Shown one piece after another: positions 36,788 through 49,167 of a stretch of DNA of 64,000 nucleotides (positions within the stretch are counted from its first letter, which is position 1; each line of letters starts with the position of its first letter). The notes beneath the pieces are model-generated. The model made no database searches. It worked only from the letters and a program-made list of their open reading frames with translations, and was not told where the DNA came from. This stretch comes from Streptomyces broussonetiae (GTDB lineage: Bacteria; Actinomycetota; Actinomycetes; Streptomycetales; Streptomycetaceae), in NCBI RefSeq assembly GCF_009796285.1, contig NZ_CP047020.1, positions 2,852,001 to 2,916,000 on the forward strand, given 5' to 3'. The translations under genes were made by a program, and so were the position numbers.

Positions 36788-37924
36788 TCAGGAGCGGCGT
36801 TCCTGCTTCTGCTTGCACTCCACACACAGCGTGGCCCGCGGGAAGGCCTGCATCCGGGCCTTGCCGATGGGGTTGCCGCAGTTCTCGCACAGACCATAGG
36901 TGCCTGCGTCCAGCCGTTCCAGCGCGTGCTCGTTCTGGATCAGCATCTCGCGCGCGTTGGCGGCGAGCGCCATCTCGTGCTCGCGCGTGATGTTCTTGGT
37001 CCCGGTGTCGGCCTCGTCGTCGCCCGCACCGTCCCCGGAGTCCCGCATCAGGCCCACGAGGGAGGCCTCGGAGGAGCTGATCTCGGCGCGCAGCCGCTCC
37101 ACCTCGGACAGCAGTTCGGCACGGGCCTGCGCGACCTCTTCCGGGGTCCAGGGGTCCTCGCCGGGGCGCACCGCCAGCTCGCCGGGGTCCGCCGCGGCGA
37201 GCCGTGCCTTGGGAACGGCGCTCTGTGCGGCCGTGGCCGTGCCAGGAGTCTTCTTCGCAACCACTGTCGTGGCTCCCGTCTGCTTCGCGGCCCGCGCCGC
37301 GCCCGCTTTCTTGGCCGTGCTCTTCCCGGCCGTCTCCGTGGAGACGGCCGGGGCAGCCGCCTTCTTCCTGGCGCCGGCCTGCTTCGCCGCCGACTCCTCG
37401 GCGGTCGCCTCCTTCACCGCCACCCCCTTCGCCGCCGCCTTCTTCCCTGCCGTTTTCCCGGCCTTCTTTGCCGTCTTCCCGGCCGCCCGCTCCTCGACCG
37501 CGGCCTTGTTCACGGTCTTCTTCTTCGCGGTCTTCTTCGCGGCTTTCGCCGTCACTGCCGTCGCGCCCGTCGCGGCCTCCGTAGCCTCCTCGGCCCCCTT
37601 GGCCTCAGCGACCTCCGCGGGCTCAGCCGCCTCCGCGGTCTTGGTCGCGGTCTTCGCGGTGGTCTTCTTCGCAGCCGTCCTCCCGGCCGCAACCGTCCGC
37701 GCGCCGGCCATCCCGGCCGGAGCCTCCTTCGCGGCCGCCCGTACAGCGGCCTTCTTCGCCGTCGCGTTCCTGACCGGTGCCTTGTCGACCGGCGTCGTGT
37801 TCGCCGGCGCCTTCTTCGCGGCCGTCTTCTTGGCGGCCGTGCCCTTCGCGGCCGTCCTCTGCGCGGCCGAGCCCCTGGCCCGGCCGGTCGACGGCTGCTG
37901 TACGGCGGTCTCTTTCGCCACCAT
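36788..37924 (-). CDS. Histone-H1-like/DksA-TraR zinc-finger fusion protein
   Basis: A 378-aa two-part protein. Residues about 1-245 are Lys/Ala-rich with many AAKKTAAKK-type repeats, like eukaryotic H1 tails and the Hc1/HU2 tails of other bacteria, and should bind DNA without specificity. Residues about 265-378 are a TraR/DksA domain: a coiled coil (QARAELLSEVERLRAEIS), then a zinc finger with C346, C349, C367 and C370. The S. coelicolor homologue, SCO2075, has been described as a bifunctional histone-like protein. The ATG at 37924 has AAGGGG 8 nt upstream. It is divergent from the ileS leader. Confidence 0.92.
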   Translation of the reverse strand: MVAKETAVQQPSTGRARGSAAQRTAAKGTAAKKTAAKKAPANTTPVDKAPVRNATAKKAAVRAAAKEAPAGMAGARTVAAGRTAAKKTTAKTATKTAEAAEPAEVAEAKGAEEATEAATGATAVTAKAAKKTAKKKTVNKAAVEERAAGKTAKKAGKTAGKKAAAKGVAVKEATAEESAAKQAGARKKAAAPAVSTETAGKSTAKKAGAARAAKQTGATTVVAKKTPGTATAAQSAVPKARLAAADPGELAVRPGEDPWTPEEVAQARAELLSEVERLRAEISSSEASLVGLMRDSGDGAGDDEADTGTKNITREHEMALAANAREMLIQNEHALERLDAGTYGLCENCGNPIGKARMQAFPRATLCVECKQKQERRS

Positions 37925-38210
37925 GGCCGCGGCCCCTTCACATATTGTGATCTTGCTCGCGAATCGTGCTGGGACGATAAATCGACTTGAGTCCCGCGGC
38001 AACGGGGCACACCGCCCGATTCGCCCGCCCGCACCCCCCGAGCAGCGGGCCTGCATCCGTTGTGCCCAGCTCCCCGCCGGGTAATCCGCCGGGACGGCCC
38101 GGGCCGCAGGTGCCCCCGCCCGCCCTCGCCATTCGGGGCATCCCGCCCGGCCCCGAGGCATACGGCCCCGCCCCGCGGAAAACCGGTCGGCCGCTGTCCG
38201 TGCGGCGCCG

Positions 38211-38529
38211 TACACTGGGCGGAGCGAGAAGCGTGGATGGGGACGAGTAGCGGCGTACGCAGCCCAGAGCGACCCGGGGACGGTGTGAGCCCGGGGGCGA
38301 GCGCGACGTGAAGATCACCCCGGAGCCGCCGGAAGAAAGCCGCAGCCGTAGGGCTGGGGCCGGTAGAACCGGCTTCGCGACCCCAATGAGGGGGCTCACC
38401 GGCGCGTACGGCGCGACGGAGGGCCAAGGAGGGTGGTACCGCGGGAGCGCGCCGCACACGGCGTAGACAGGATCGAAGGCTCTCGTCCCTCCGACGGAAG
38501 GCAGCAAGTCCGTTGGAGGATGCTCGCAG
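38211..38529 (+). promoter_or_regulatory. ileS T-box riboswitch with -10 box and RBS-sequestering hairpin
   Basis: TACACT at 38211-38216 is a likely -10 box. The leader has stem I with the specifier ATC (isoleucine) at 38314-38316, and the T-box AGGGTGGTACCGCG at 38430-38443. The segment CCTCCGACGGA (38488-38498) can pair over 11 bp, with one G-U, with TCCGTTGGAGG (38509-38519), burying the ileS ribosome-binding site. CCCTCC (38487-38492) can instead pair with GGAGGG (38428-38433) next to the T-box. This fits the actinobacterial type in which uncharged tRNA-Ile turns on translation; no transcription terminator with a T run is seen before the gene. Confidence 0.93.
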
Positions 38530-41724
<3,195 letters not shown>

Positions 41725-41740
41725 GCGCCGAGTCGTGCCA

Positions 41741-41776
41741 GAAGGGCCCGGTCTCCCTGGGGAGGCCGGGCCCTTC
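41741..41776 (+). terminator. ileS terminator hairpin
   Basis: GAAGGGCCCGG (41741-41751) pairs with CCGGGCCCTTC (41766-41776), extended inward by TCTCC/GGAG pairing. It stands 16 nt after the ileS stop and is followed by TTC. Confidence 0.8.
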
Positions 41777-41865
41777 TTCATGGGTGCGGTCGGATCGCCT
41801 GCGGTGCGCGGTTCCACGCGCCCCTGAAACCCCCCGCACCCGGCACCAGCGTCTCAACTCGCGTA

Positions 41866-41911
41866 AACAGGGCGGGGCCCCCGGACCTGAGTCCAGGGGC
41901 CCCGCCCTGTT
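41866..41911. terminator. 16-bp hairpin between convergent ileS and divIVA
   Basis: Arms 41866-41881 and 41896-41911 pair over 16 bp, with a further GGAC/GTCC pairing inside the 14-nt loop. It lies 46 nt after the divIVA stop on the minus strand and can end that transcript. Confidence 0.8.
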
Positions 41912-41956
41912 GAACGCTGCCGACGCCTAAGGCGTACTACTCACCGTGCCCGGTGC

Positions 41957-43138
41957 TCAGTTGTCGTCCTCGTCGATCAGGAACCCGCGCATCGGCGAGG
42001 GAGCCTGGCCCATCGGGGACGGACCCTGCGGACGGACCGGGGCCATGGGCTGGGTCATGGCCGGGGTCATCTGCTGCTGACCGCCGTAGGACGGGGCGGA
42101 CGGAGCGGGGTTGCCGCCCATCGTCTGGTTGCCGCCGTAGGACGGGGCGCTCGCGCCGGCCGGAGCCATGGAGGGCGCCGGGGACGGCGGCAGGGACGCG
42201 GTGGCCGGGGTGCGCGGCGGGGCCAGGGAGTCGTCGGCCTGGGTCTCCAGCTGGCGCAGCTGGGACTCGAGGTACGACTTCAGGCGCGTGCGGTACTCGC
42301 GCTCGAAGCCGCGCAGGTCCTCGACCTTGCGCTCCAGCGTGGCGCGGGCGGACTCCAGGGAGCCCATCGCGACGCGGTGCTTCTCCTGCGCGTCCCGCTC
42401 CAGGGCGTCGGCCTTGGCACGGGCGTCACGCTCCAGACCCTCGGCGCGGCTGCGGGCCTCACCGACGATCTTGTTGGCCTCGGAGCGGGCCTCGGCGATC
42501 GCCTGGTCGGCGGTCTGCTGGGCCAGCGAGAGGACTCGGGCGGCGCTGTCGCCACCGGGGCCCTGACCGGGGCCGCCCATCGGACCGCCCATGGGGCCGC
42601 CCATCGGACCACCCATCTGCTGCTGCATGGGCGGCTGACCGCCCATCGGACCCTGACCCATCGGACCCTGACCCATCGGACCCTGGCCCATCGGACCCTG
42701 GCCCATCGGGCCGGGACCCTGCGGGCCGCCCTGACCGCCGGGACCGGCGGGCAGCTGCGGGGCACCGCTCGGCAGCTGGGGCGGGCCACCCATGGGGCCA
42801 CCCATCTGCTGCTGCGGCGGGCCCGATATGCCGGCGGGCACCGGCGCGCCGGGCCCTCGCATCCCCTGCTGAGGCATGCCCTGCTGCTGCGGGTGCTGCT
42901 GGGGATGCTGCTGCTGGTCCTGCTCCGGCGGGCCCTTGCGCATGTTCTGCTGGTTCTGCGCGGCCGCACGGGTCGCCGCGGCCAGCTTGGCGCGCAGGTC
43001 CTCGTTCTCGCGGAGCAGACGGGTCAGTTCGGCTTCGACCTCGTCGAGGAAGGCATCGACCTCGTCCTCGTCATAGCCTTCTCGGAGGCGGACGGTCGTG
43101 AACTGCTTGTTCCGCACGTCCTCGGGGGTCAACGGCAT
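41957..43138 (-). CDS. divIVA: Polar growth protein DivIVA
   Basis: A 393-aa coiled-coil protein that marks hyphal tips and directs apical wall growth in Streptomyces. The conserved membrane-binding N-terminal domain ([18 protein letters not shown], residues about 1-60) is followed by a Gln/Pro/Gly/Met-rich linker (about 70-185, with GPMGQ repeats), a long coiled coil (about 190-300), and a Pro/Ser-rich tail ending in an acidic IDEDDN. The linker is longer than in Bacillus. It lies 55 nt after yggT and is the last gene of the division cluster. Confidence 0.97.
   Translation of the reverse strand: MPLTPEDVRNKQFTTVRLREGYDEDEVDAFLDEVEAELTRLLRENEDLRAKLAAATRAAAQNQQNMRKGPPEQDQQQHPQQHPQQQGMPQQGMRGPGAPVPAGISGPPQQQMGGPMGGPPQLPSGAPQLPAGPGGQGGPQGPGPMGQGPMGQGPMGQGPMGQGPMGGQPPMQQQMGGPMGGPMGGPMGGPGQGPGGDSAARVLSLAQQTADQAIAEARSEANKIVGEARSRAEGLERDARAKADALERDAQEKHRVAMGSLESARATLERKVEDLRGFEREYRTRLKSYLESQLRQLETQADDSLAPPRTPATASLPPSPAPSMAPAGASAPSYGGNQTMGGNPAPSAPSYGGQQQMTPAMTQPMAPVRPQGPSPMGQAPSPMRGFLIDEDDN
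42642..42716. repeat. 15-bp tandem repeat in divIVA
   Basis: Four near-identical units of 15 bp, CCCATCGGACCCTGR, from 42642 to 42701, plus a degenerate fifth to 42716. They encode the GPMGQ pentads of the DivIVA linker. 12-bp GGPM repeats lie just beside it (about 42574-42620). Length changes here would stay in frame. Confidence 0.9.
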
Positions 43139-43193
43139 CTCTTCACCTCAACGTAGTCATCGGCAGTCGGCAAGACCGTATCGTCCACCCTCA

Positions 43194-43481
43194 TTACACG
43201 AAGCTCCCCGTGATGGAGATGAGGATGTAAACGATGATCATCAGTACGAAGAAGGACAGGTCGAGCGCCACGCCCCCGAGACGCAGCGGCGGAATGAACC
43301 GCCGCAGAAGCTTCAGCGGTGGATCGGTGACAGTGTAGGTGGCCTCCAGTACGACCACCATCGCCTTGCCGGGTTGCCACGAGCGGGCGAACTGGAACAC
43401 ATAATCCATGACGAGCCGGAAAATGAGCACGGCGAGGAACGCCAATAGCGCGATGTGGACCACCTGTGCGAACACGCTCAT
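43194..43481 (-). CDS. YggT family membrane protein
   Basis: A 95-aa protein with two YggT-type helices (HIALLAFLAVLIFRLVMDYV at the start and LSFFVLMIIVYILISI at the end) flanking the conserved cytoplasmic PPLKLLRRFIPPLRLGG. The gene commonly sits between sepF and divIVA in actinobacteria and Firmicutes, where it has been linked to division or osmotic behaviour without a defined activity. It lies 60 nt after sepF. Confidence 0.92.
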   Translation of the reverse strand: MSVFAQVVHIALLAFLAVLIFRLVMDYVFQFARSWQPGKAMVVVLEATYTVTDPPLKLLRRFIPPLRLGGVALDLSFFVLMIIVYILISITGSFV

Positions 43482-43541
43482 GGCCTGCGCTTCCCTCTCC
43501 CCTGTTCCGTGCTCTTCCGAACGTCGATCCGGTTGTGCGTC

Positions 43542-44183
43542 TCAGCTCTGGTTGAAGAACCCGCCCTCTGCGATGCGGGCCTTGTCCTCCGCCGTGACAT
43601 CGACGTTAGCAGGAGACAACAGGAACACCTTCTGCGTCACCCGCTCGATGCTGCCGTGAAGACCAAACACCAAACCAGCCGCAAAGTCGACAAGTCGCTT
43701 CGCGTCTGTGTCGTCCATCTCAGTCAGATTCATGATCACAGGGGTGCCTTCACGGAAGTGTTCCCCGATGGTACGGGCCTCGTTGTAGGTCCGCGGGTGA
43801 AGCGTGGTGATCCGGTAAGGCTCTCGCTCGGACACAACCTTGGGCATGATCACCGGTGCGTTCTTCTCGAGGGGCTGACGTTCTTGTGTGATGGATGCCA
43901 CGGGCGCGATGCGCGCCGGACGTCCGGATTCCGCGGCGAGCGAAGTCGAACGGGCCACCGGCTCGCGCTGCGCGGGCGGTTGGACGATTCGCACCTCTTC
44001 GTCCCTTTGGGACTGATGTGCGCCGTGCGACTGGTGTGACGGTTCATGCCGTCGGTGGTCCCGCTCGGGCTCCGGGTCCAACTCGGGCTCGAAGTCGTCG
44101 TCGGGGTCGAATCCGCGGCCGTCGTACCCATCGTCCTCCACGAGGCCGAGGTAGACCGCCATCTTGCGCATCGCGCCGGCCAT
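43542..44183 (-). CDS. sepF: Cell division protein SepF
   Basis: A 213-aa protein. The N-terminal amphipathic helix [18 protein letters not shown] should bind membrane. A disordered acidic/His linker follows (about residues 20-110). The C-terminal SepF fold ([20 protein letters not shown] to [15 protein letters not shown]) bundles FtsZ and ties it to the membrane, replacing FtsA, which is absent here. The ATG at 44183 has GGAGGA 9 nt upstream, deciding it over the longer frame to 44279. It lies 128 nt after yggS. Confidence 0.96.
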   Translation of the reverse strand: MAGAMRKMAVYLGLVEDDGYDGRGFDPDDDFEPELDPEPERDHRRHEPSHQSHGAHQSQRDEEVRIVQPPAQREPVARSTSLAAESGRPARIAPVASITQERQPLEKNAPVIMPKVVSEREPYRITTLHPRTYNEARTIGEHFREGTPVIMNLTEMDDTDAKRLVDFAAGLVFGLHGSIERVTQKVFLLSPANVDVTAEDKARIAEGGFFNQS

Positions 44184-44311
44184 TCTCTGAGTCCTCCGCT
44201 CTGTGGTGGATCGACTGACGACTGCCAAGTGCCCGCGATCCACGTGGTCGTTGTGCCCACCTTCGCGGGCATTGACCATATTTTCTGCTGTGGTCCGACT
44301 TCCTGGCGACG

Positions 44312-45031
44312 TTACCCGAGCCTGGGGCGGACTCCGAGTACCGCGGTGCCGACGCGCACATGTGTCGCCCCGGCGGCCACGGCCTGTTCGAGGTCCGCAC
44401 TCATCCCTGCCGACACCATGGTTGCAGTCGGACGGGTTCGGCGCAGGTCGGTCGACAAATCCATGAGCCGCCCGAACGCCGCCCGTTCGCGCCCCGCGTA
44501 CTCCCCGGTGAGCGGGGCGACGGCCATCAGCCCGTCGAGCCGCAGCCCCGGTGCCGCGCCGACGAGATCGGCCAACTCTTCGATTCCACCCGGGGCCACG
44601 CCTCCGCGCTCACCCCGGCCGCTCTCCCCCGCATCCAGCGCGACCTGGATCAGGCAGCCCACCTCGCGCTCCGCCCGCACCGCCTCGTTGGACAGCGCGG
44701 TGACGAGCCGGGCACGGTCGACGGACTGCACGACATCGGCATAACCGACCACGGAACGGACCTTGTTGGTCTGCAGCTGGCCGACAAAATGCCATGTAAG
44801 CGGCAGATCCGAGCATGCTGCGGCCTTCGGTGCCGCGTCCTGGTCGCGGTTCTCCGCGACGTGGCGCACACCGAGTTCCGACAGGATCCGCACATCGCTC
44901 GCCGGGTAGGTCTTGGTGACCACGATGAGGGTCACCTCCTCCCGCCCGCGTCCGGCCGCGGTGCACGCGTCGGCGATGCGCTCCTCCACTTTCGCCAGGT
45001 TTGCGGCGAGTTCGGTCTTACGGTCCGTCAT
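44312..45031 (-). CDS. YggS family PLP-binding protein
   Basis: A 239-aa type III PLP barrel without a known catalytic reaction; the family (PLPBP/YggS) keeps PLP homeostasis. The Schiff-base lysine is in [23 protein letters not shown] and [22 protein letters not shown] are family signatures. It lies 6 nt after the pgeF stop and is probably in the ftsZ transcript. The two genes are a standard pair beside ftsZ in actinobacteria. Confidence 0.95.
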   Translation of the reverse strand: MTDRKTELAANLAKVEERIADACTAAGRGREEVTLIVVTKTYPASDVRILSELGVRHVAENRDQDAAPKAAACSDLPLTWHFVGQLQTNKVRSVVGYADVVQSVDRARLVTALSNEAVRAEREVGCLIQVALDAGESGRGERGGVAPGGIEELADLVGAAPGLRLDGLMAVAPLTGEYAGRERAAFGRLMDLSTDLRRTRPTATMVSAGMSADLEQAVAAGATHVRVGTAVLGVRPRLG

Positions 45032-45037
45032 GCCCCA

Positions 45038-45766
45038 TCAGTCCAGCCAGACATAGCCGGCGAGCCGCCCGGTGGTGCGGTCGCGGCGGTACGAGAAGTG
45101 GTCCTCCGACTCCAGCGTGCACACCGGCGATTGCGCCCGGTCGCACACCCCGAGCCGGTCGAGCTGCGCGTGCACGCCCGCGCTCACGTCGACCGCGGGT
45201 GTGCCCCAGCTCGTCTCGGCGTGCGCCGCCGGCTCGAGGGCGCCCACCTCGGCGCGCATCGCCTCCGGCACCTCGTAGCACCGGCCGCACACGGCGGGTC
45301 CGGTGCGGACGACGATCCGGCCGGGCTCGGCGCCGAGTTCGGCCATGGCCCGTACGGCGGCCGGGACGACCCCCTTGACCATGCCGGGGCGGCCCGCGTG
45401 GGCCGCGGCCACGACTCCGGCGACGGGGTCGGCCAGCAGCACCGGCACACAGTCGGCGGTGAGGACGGCGAGGGCAAGTCCGCGGCGGCCGGTGACGATC
45501 GCGTCGACCTCCGGCACGGGACGCTCGCCCCACGGTCCGTCCACGACGGCCACATCGGCGCCGTGCACCTGGTTCATCCAGACGACCCGGTCCGCGTCGA
45601 GGCCGAGCGTCTTGGCGGCGGAGTCGCGGTTGGCCCGTACGGCCTCGGGGGCGTCACCGACCGCGCCGCCGAGGTTCAGCTCCTCATACGGAGCGGCGCT
45701 CACCCCGCCCCACCGGTCGGTGAAGGCGAAGTGCGCGCCGCTCACGCTCTCGCGCTGTCCTATCAC
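45038..45766 (-). CDS. pgeF: PgeF/YfiH (multicopper-oxidase-fold) protein
   Basis: A 242-aa protein of the YfiH/LACC1 family. In E. coli the homologue (PgeF) prevents misuse of L-Ser in peptidoglycan precursors, and others act on purine nucleosides. Metal-binding residues of the fold are seen at [17 protein letters not shown] and [14 protein letters not shown]. The GTG at 45766 overlaps the ftsZ stop as GTGA, so it is translationally coupled to ftsZ. It is followed by yggS after 6 nt. Confidence 0.93.
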   Translation of the reverse strand: MIGQRESVSGAHFAFTDRWGGVSAAPYEELNLGGAVGDAPEAVRANRDSAAKTLGLDADRVVWMNQVHGADVAVVDGPWGERPVPEVDAIVTGRRGLALAVLTADCVPVLLADPVAGVVAAAHAGRPGMVKGVVPAAVRAMAELGAEPGRIVVRTGPAVCGRCYEVPEAMRAEVGALEPAAHAETSWGTPAVDVSAGVHAQLDRLGVCDRAQSPVCTLESEDHFSYRRDRTTGRLAGYVWLD

Positions 45767-46971
45767 TTCAGGAAGTCCGGCACGTCCAGCTCCTCGGCGG
45801 CGCTGTCCGCGTAGCTACGCGGCGCCGGCGGGATCGGCGGAACGGTCGGGAGGTCGGCCACCGGCTCGGGCGCCGGCTCCGGCTCCTCCTTCGGCGTCAC
45901 GCTGCCGAGCGAGCCGAAGGTCGGCCGGCTGGGCTCGGACAGCCGTACCGAAGAGGGCTCGTCGCGGCGGGCGGACGTCGACCCCGAGGCCGAGCCGATG
46001 ACGGTGTCCCGGCGCGCCGGCGGCTGGCCGCCGTCGAAGCCGGCCGCGATCACGGTGACCCGGACCTCGTCGCCGAGGGCGTCGTCGATGACCGCACCGA
46101 AGATGATGTTGGCCTCGGGGTGGGCGGCCTCGCTGACCAGTTGGGCAGCCTCGTTGATCTCGAACAGCCCGAGGTCGGAGCCGCCGGAGATGGAGAGCAG
46201 GACGCCACGGGCGCCGTCGATGGACGCCTCGAGCAGCGGCGAGGAGATCGCCATCTCGGCCGCGGCCACCGCGCGGTCGTCGCCGCGGGCCGAGCCGATG
46301 CCCATGAGGGCCGAACCGGCCTCGGACATGACCGACTTGACGTCGGCGAAGTCGAGGTTGATCAGACCGGGGGTGGTGATGAGGTCGGTGATGCCCTGGA
46401 CGCCGGAGAGCAAGACCTGGTCGGCGGACTTGAAGGCGTCCAGGACCGAGACCTGGCGGTCCGAGATGGACAGCAGCCGGTCGTTGGGGATGACGATGAG
46501 GGTGTCGACCTCTTCACGCAGTTCGGCGATGCCGTCCTCGGCCTGGTTCGCGCGGCGCCGGCCCTCGAAGGTGAACGGGCGGGTGACCACACCGATGGTG
46601 AGGGCGCCGAGCGAGCGCGCGATGTTGGCCACGACGGGCGCGCCGCCGGTGCCGGTGCCGCCGCCTTCACCGGCCGTCACGAAGACCATGTCGGCCCCCT
46701 TGAGGACCTCTTCGATCTCCTCGCGGTGGTCCTCGGCAGCCTTGCGGCCGACGGCCGGGTTGGCTCCGGCGCCGAGTCCGCGGGTGAGTTCACGGCCGAC
46801 GTCCAGCTTGACGTCGGCGTCGCTCATCAACAGCGCCTGTGCGTCGGTGTTGATGGCGATGAACTCGACGCCCTTGAGACCGACCTCGATCATCCGGTTG
46901 ATGGCATTGACACCACCGCCGCCGACACCGATGACCTTGATGACTGCGAGGTAGTTCTGCGGTGCTGCCAC
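45763..46971 (-). CDS. ftsZ: Cell division GTPase FtsZ
   Basis: A 402-aa tubulin homologue that forms the Z-ring for vegetative cross-walls and, at high levels, for sporulation septa. The GTP-binding motif is [12 protein letters not shown] and the T7 loop is in [12 protein letters not shown] disordered linker (about residues 318-390) ends in the conserved peptide DVPDFLK, which binds SepF and other partners. The ATG at 46971 follows a 280-nt leader with promoter-like and WhiA-like signals. The stop overlaps the pgeF start. Confidence 0.98.
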   Translation of the reverse strand: MAAPQNYLAVIKVIGVGGGGVNAINRMIEVGLKGVEFIAINTDAQALLMSDADVKLDVGRELTRGLGAGANPAVGRKAAEDHREEIEEVLKGADMVFVTAGEGGGTGTGGAPVVANIARSLGALTIGVVTRPFTFEGRRRANQAEDGIAELREEVDTLIVIPNDRLLSISDRQVSVLDAFKSADQVLLSGVQGITDLITTPGLINLDFADVKSVMSEAGSALMGIGSARGDDRAVAAAEMAISSPLLEASIDGARGVLLSISGGSDLGLFEINEAAQLVSEAAHPEANIIFGAVIDDALGDEVRVTVIAAGFDGGQPPARRDTVIGSASGSTSARRDEPSSVRLSEPSRPTFGSLGSVTPKEEPEPAPEPVADLPTVPPIPPAPRSYADSAAEELDVPDFLK

Positions 46972-47070
46972 GTCGAAGGCCTCTCGCCTCGAATTAACGT
47001 TGCCGTCGCCGTGCGGTGCCCCGCGCCGGGACGGCAGATGCCGAATGGGACGGTTCGTAGCGCCGACCCG

Positions 47071-47095
47071 AACCCTAACCCTGAAGTTTAGGGTT
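47071..47095. promoter_or_regulatory. AACCCTAA/TTAGGGTT inverted repeat in the ftsZ leader
   Basis: AACCCTAA (47071-47078) and TTAGGGTT (47088-47095) are perfect 8-base arms around CCCTGAAGT. A second pairing, AACCCT (47077-47082) with AGGGTT (47090-47095), overlaps the first, so two hairpins exclude each other. It is 100 nt upstream of the ftsZ ATG and would lie in the mRNA leader of the candidate promoter at 47132-47161. Confidence 0.55.
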
Positions 47096-47130
47096 ACCAG
47101 TGTGCCTGTTCCTTGAAGTCTTCTGAACAG

Positions 47131-47161
47131 GACACTAAGTCGACAAGTGGCGCCCGTTCAA
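47131..47161 (-). promoter_or_regulatory. ftsZ: Candidate ftsZ promoter overlapping a GACAC (WhiA/WhiB-like) motif
   Basis: On the minus strand, TTGAAC (plus 47156-47161) and TAGTGT (plus 47132-47137) are separated by 18 nt. GACAC on the plus strand at 47131-47135 overlaps the -10 box. GACAC is the core recognised by WhiA/WhiB, which activate ftsZ during sporulation in Streptomyces. The motif is short, so chance occurrence is possible. Confidence 0.5.
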
Positions 47162-47251
47162 CGAACACGCCGAACCTCCCGTTTTTCTTTTCACCCTATG
47201 TGATCAGCCGTAGCAGTGCCCAACCAGGGTGCTGGCCTGCGCTGATGTGCG

Positions 47252-48046
47252 TCAACTCCCCGATGACGCAGGGGCGGTGGGAACAGTGACATCGAAGTGC
47301 CGTGCGCCCGGAGCTGCTTTCATGAGAGCGGTGAGCGCCCGCGCCTTGGCGCGGCCGCTCTCGCTGCTGCCCCAAGCCACCGTGCGACGGTCGCCCAACT
47401 CCAGCGAGATGTCGTCATAGGAACGGACTTGGACGGTCCGAGTGTCCCTGGCGACCGCGTCCGGCAGGTCGCCGGCGACCCGGACCGCCTCGCGCACCAG
47501 CCGGTCGGCGCCGAAGCGCCTCAGGCTCGCGGCCGCGGAACCCGCGCGGGAAAGGGACAATTCCAGAGCGGGAACGCCTTTTGGCGCCTGCGAAACCGTG
47601 GCGAACCGGACACCCTCGTCATCGACTTCGACGAACTTCCCGCCGCTTTTCAGGAGCAGGACCGGAGTGCGCTCGGTCACTTTCAGGCCGATTCCATGAG
47701 GCCAGGAACGAACCACGTCAACCGCGCCAATTCGGGGCAATTCACGACGAAGTCGGGCTTCGATACCGTCGGTGTCGACGGAGACCATCGGCGCCCCGAC
47801 CGGTACGGCGGCCACATCGCGCACCGCGGCGGGGGTCAGCACGCGCGTGCCGGACACCGAGACGTGCTCGACGCGCAGCCAGGAAGAGCCGTACAACACC
47901 CAAGTGGCACCGGCCCCGAGGAGTACGGCGGCCACGGCCAGGATGACGATCGTACGAAGGTGCGGTCTTCTGAACCGCCGGGCGGACGGCGGGCCGGACG
48001 ACTCCTGCTGGCGTTCCCCGCGCTCGGCGGTCGTCGGTCCGGCCAC
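47252..48046 (-). CDS. ftsQ: Divisome protein FtsQ
   Basis: A 264-aa bitopic membrane protein. A basic cytoplasmic N-terminus (about residues 1-33, ending RRFRRPHLR) leads to one transmembrane helix (TIVILAVAAVLLGAGATWV), a POTRA domain (LRVEHVSVSGTRVLTPAAV) and an FtsQ beta domain. It scaffolds FtsB/FtsL and regulates septal synthesis. AAAGG 9 nt upstream favours the GTG at 48046; an in-frame GTG at 48052 is only 3 nt from it. It lies 26 nt after murG, and murC is missing between them. Confidence 0.94.
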   Translation of the reverse strand: MAGPTTAERGERQQESSGPPSARRFRRPHLRTIVILAVAAVLLGAGATWVLYGSSWLRVEHVSVSGTRVLTPAAVRDVAAVPVGAPMVSVDTDGIEARLRRELPRIGAVDVVRSWPHGIGLKVTERTPVLLLKSGGKFVEVDDEGVRFATVSQAPKGVPALELSLSRAGSAAASLRRFGADRLVREAVRVAGDLPDAVARDTRTVQVRSYDDISLELGDRRTVAWGSSESGRAKARALTALMKAAPGARHFDVTVPTAPASSGS

Positions 48047-48072
48047 GCTCACTGCCCTTTCGTCATACGGTC

Positions 48073-49161
48073 CTAACGGCGCGAGGCGATCGCCTCGTAC
48101 ACCATGCCGACGAGCAGCTCGTCGGCGTCCCGGCGGCCGAACTCGCTTGCCGCGCGGGACATCTCGTACAGACGGTGCGGATCCGCGAGCACGGGCAGGA
48201 GGTTCTGCTGTACCCACTCGGGCGTCAGTTCCGCGTCGTCGACGAGGAGTCCGCCACCGGCCTTCACCACCGGCTGGGCGTTGAGCCGCTGTTCGCCGTT
48301 GCCGATGGGCAGCGGGACGTAGGCGGCCGGGAGTCCGACGGCGGAGAGTTCGGCGACGGTCATCGCGCCCGCTCGGCAGAGCATCATGTCGGCCGCGGCG
48401 TACGCGAGGTCCATCCGGTCCAGGTAACTTACCGGGATGTAGGGGGGCATCCCCGGCATCTGGTGCACCTGCGGCAGTTCGTTCTTCGGGCCGACCGCGT
48501 GCAGGATCTGGATACCGGCCTGCTGGAGCCACGGAGCGACCTGCTGGACGACCTCGTTGAGGCGCCGGGCGCCCTGCGAGCCGCCGGAGACCAGCAGCGT
48601 GGGCAGGTTCGGATCGAGGCCGAAGCGGTAGCGGGCCTCCGGGCGGGCGGCGGCCCGGTCCAGGGTGGCGATGGAGCGGCGCAGCGGGATGCCGATGTAG
48701 CGCGCGTCACGCAGCTTGCTGTCCGGTGTGGAGACGGCGACCCGGGCCGCGTACCGCGAGCCGATCTTGTTGGCCAGACCGGGGCGGGCGTTGGCCTCGT
48801 GGATCACGATGGGCACGCCGAGCCGCTTGGCGGCCAGGTAGCCGGGCAGGGCGACATATCCACCGAAGCCGACCACGGCGTCCGCCTTGGTGCGCTCCAG
48901 GATCTGCTCGGCGGCCTTGATGGTGCCGCGCAGCCGGCCCGGGACGGTGATCAGCTCGGGCGTGGGCCTGCGGGGCAGCGGCACGGCCGGGATCAGCGCC
49001 AGCTCGTAGCCGCGCTCCGGGACGAGCTTGGTCTCCAGGCCGCGTTCCGTGCCCAGGGCCGTGATCCCCACGGTGGGGTCCTGCCTGCGCAGGGCGTCCG
49101 CGAGGGCGAGCGCGGGCTCGATGTGGCCGGCGGTCCCCCCACCGGCGAGTACGACATGCAC
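48073..49161 (-). CDS. murG: Lipid II synthase MurG
   Basis: A 362-aa GT-B glycosyltransferase on the inner membrane face that adds GlcNAc to lipid I. The N-terminal glycine loop LAGGGTAGHIEPA, the C-terminal donor site VSGGSQGARRLNE and the acidic/gly CRAGAMTVAELSAVG are all present. It is 6 nt after ftsW, so the two are cotranscribed, pairing lipid II production with the septal transferase/polymerase. Confidence 0.97.
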   Translation of the reverse strand: MHVVLAGGGTAGHIEPALALADALRRQDPTVGITALGTERGLETKLVPERGYELALIPAVPLPRRPTPELITVPGRLRGTIKAAEQILERTKADAVVGFGGYVALPGYLAAKRLGVPIVIHEANARPGLANKIGSRYAARVAVSTPDSKLRDARYIGIPLRRSIATLDRAAARPEARYRFGLDPNLPTLLVSGGSQGARRLNEVVQQVAPWLQQAGIQILHAVGPKNELPQVHQMPGMPPYIPVSYLDRMDLAYAAADMMLCRAGAMTVAELSAVGLPAAYVPLPIGNGEQRLNAQPVVKAGGGLLVDDAELTPEWVQQNLLPVLADPHRLYEMSRAASEFGRRDADELLVGMVYEAIASRR

Positions 49162-49167
49162 CGAAAT

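Noticed and set aside
42574..42716. CRISPR-like repeat from the regular divIVA units
   Set aside because: The units are contiguous 12- and 15-bp coding repeats without spacers.
47071..47095. Telomere-like TTAGGG repeats
   Set aside because: There are only two or three units, arranged as an inverted repeat; Streptomyces chromosome ends do not use such repeats. It is treated as a leader element instead.
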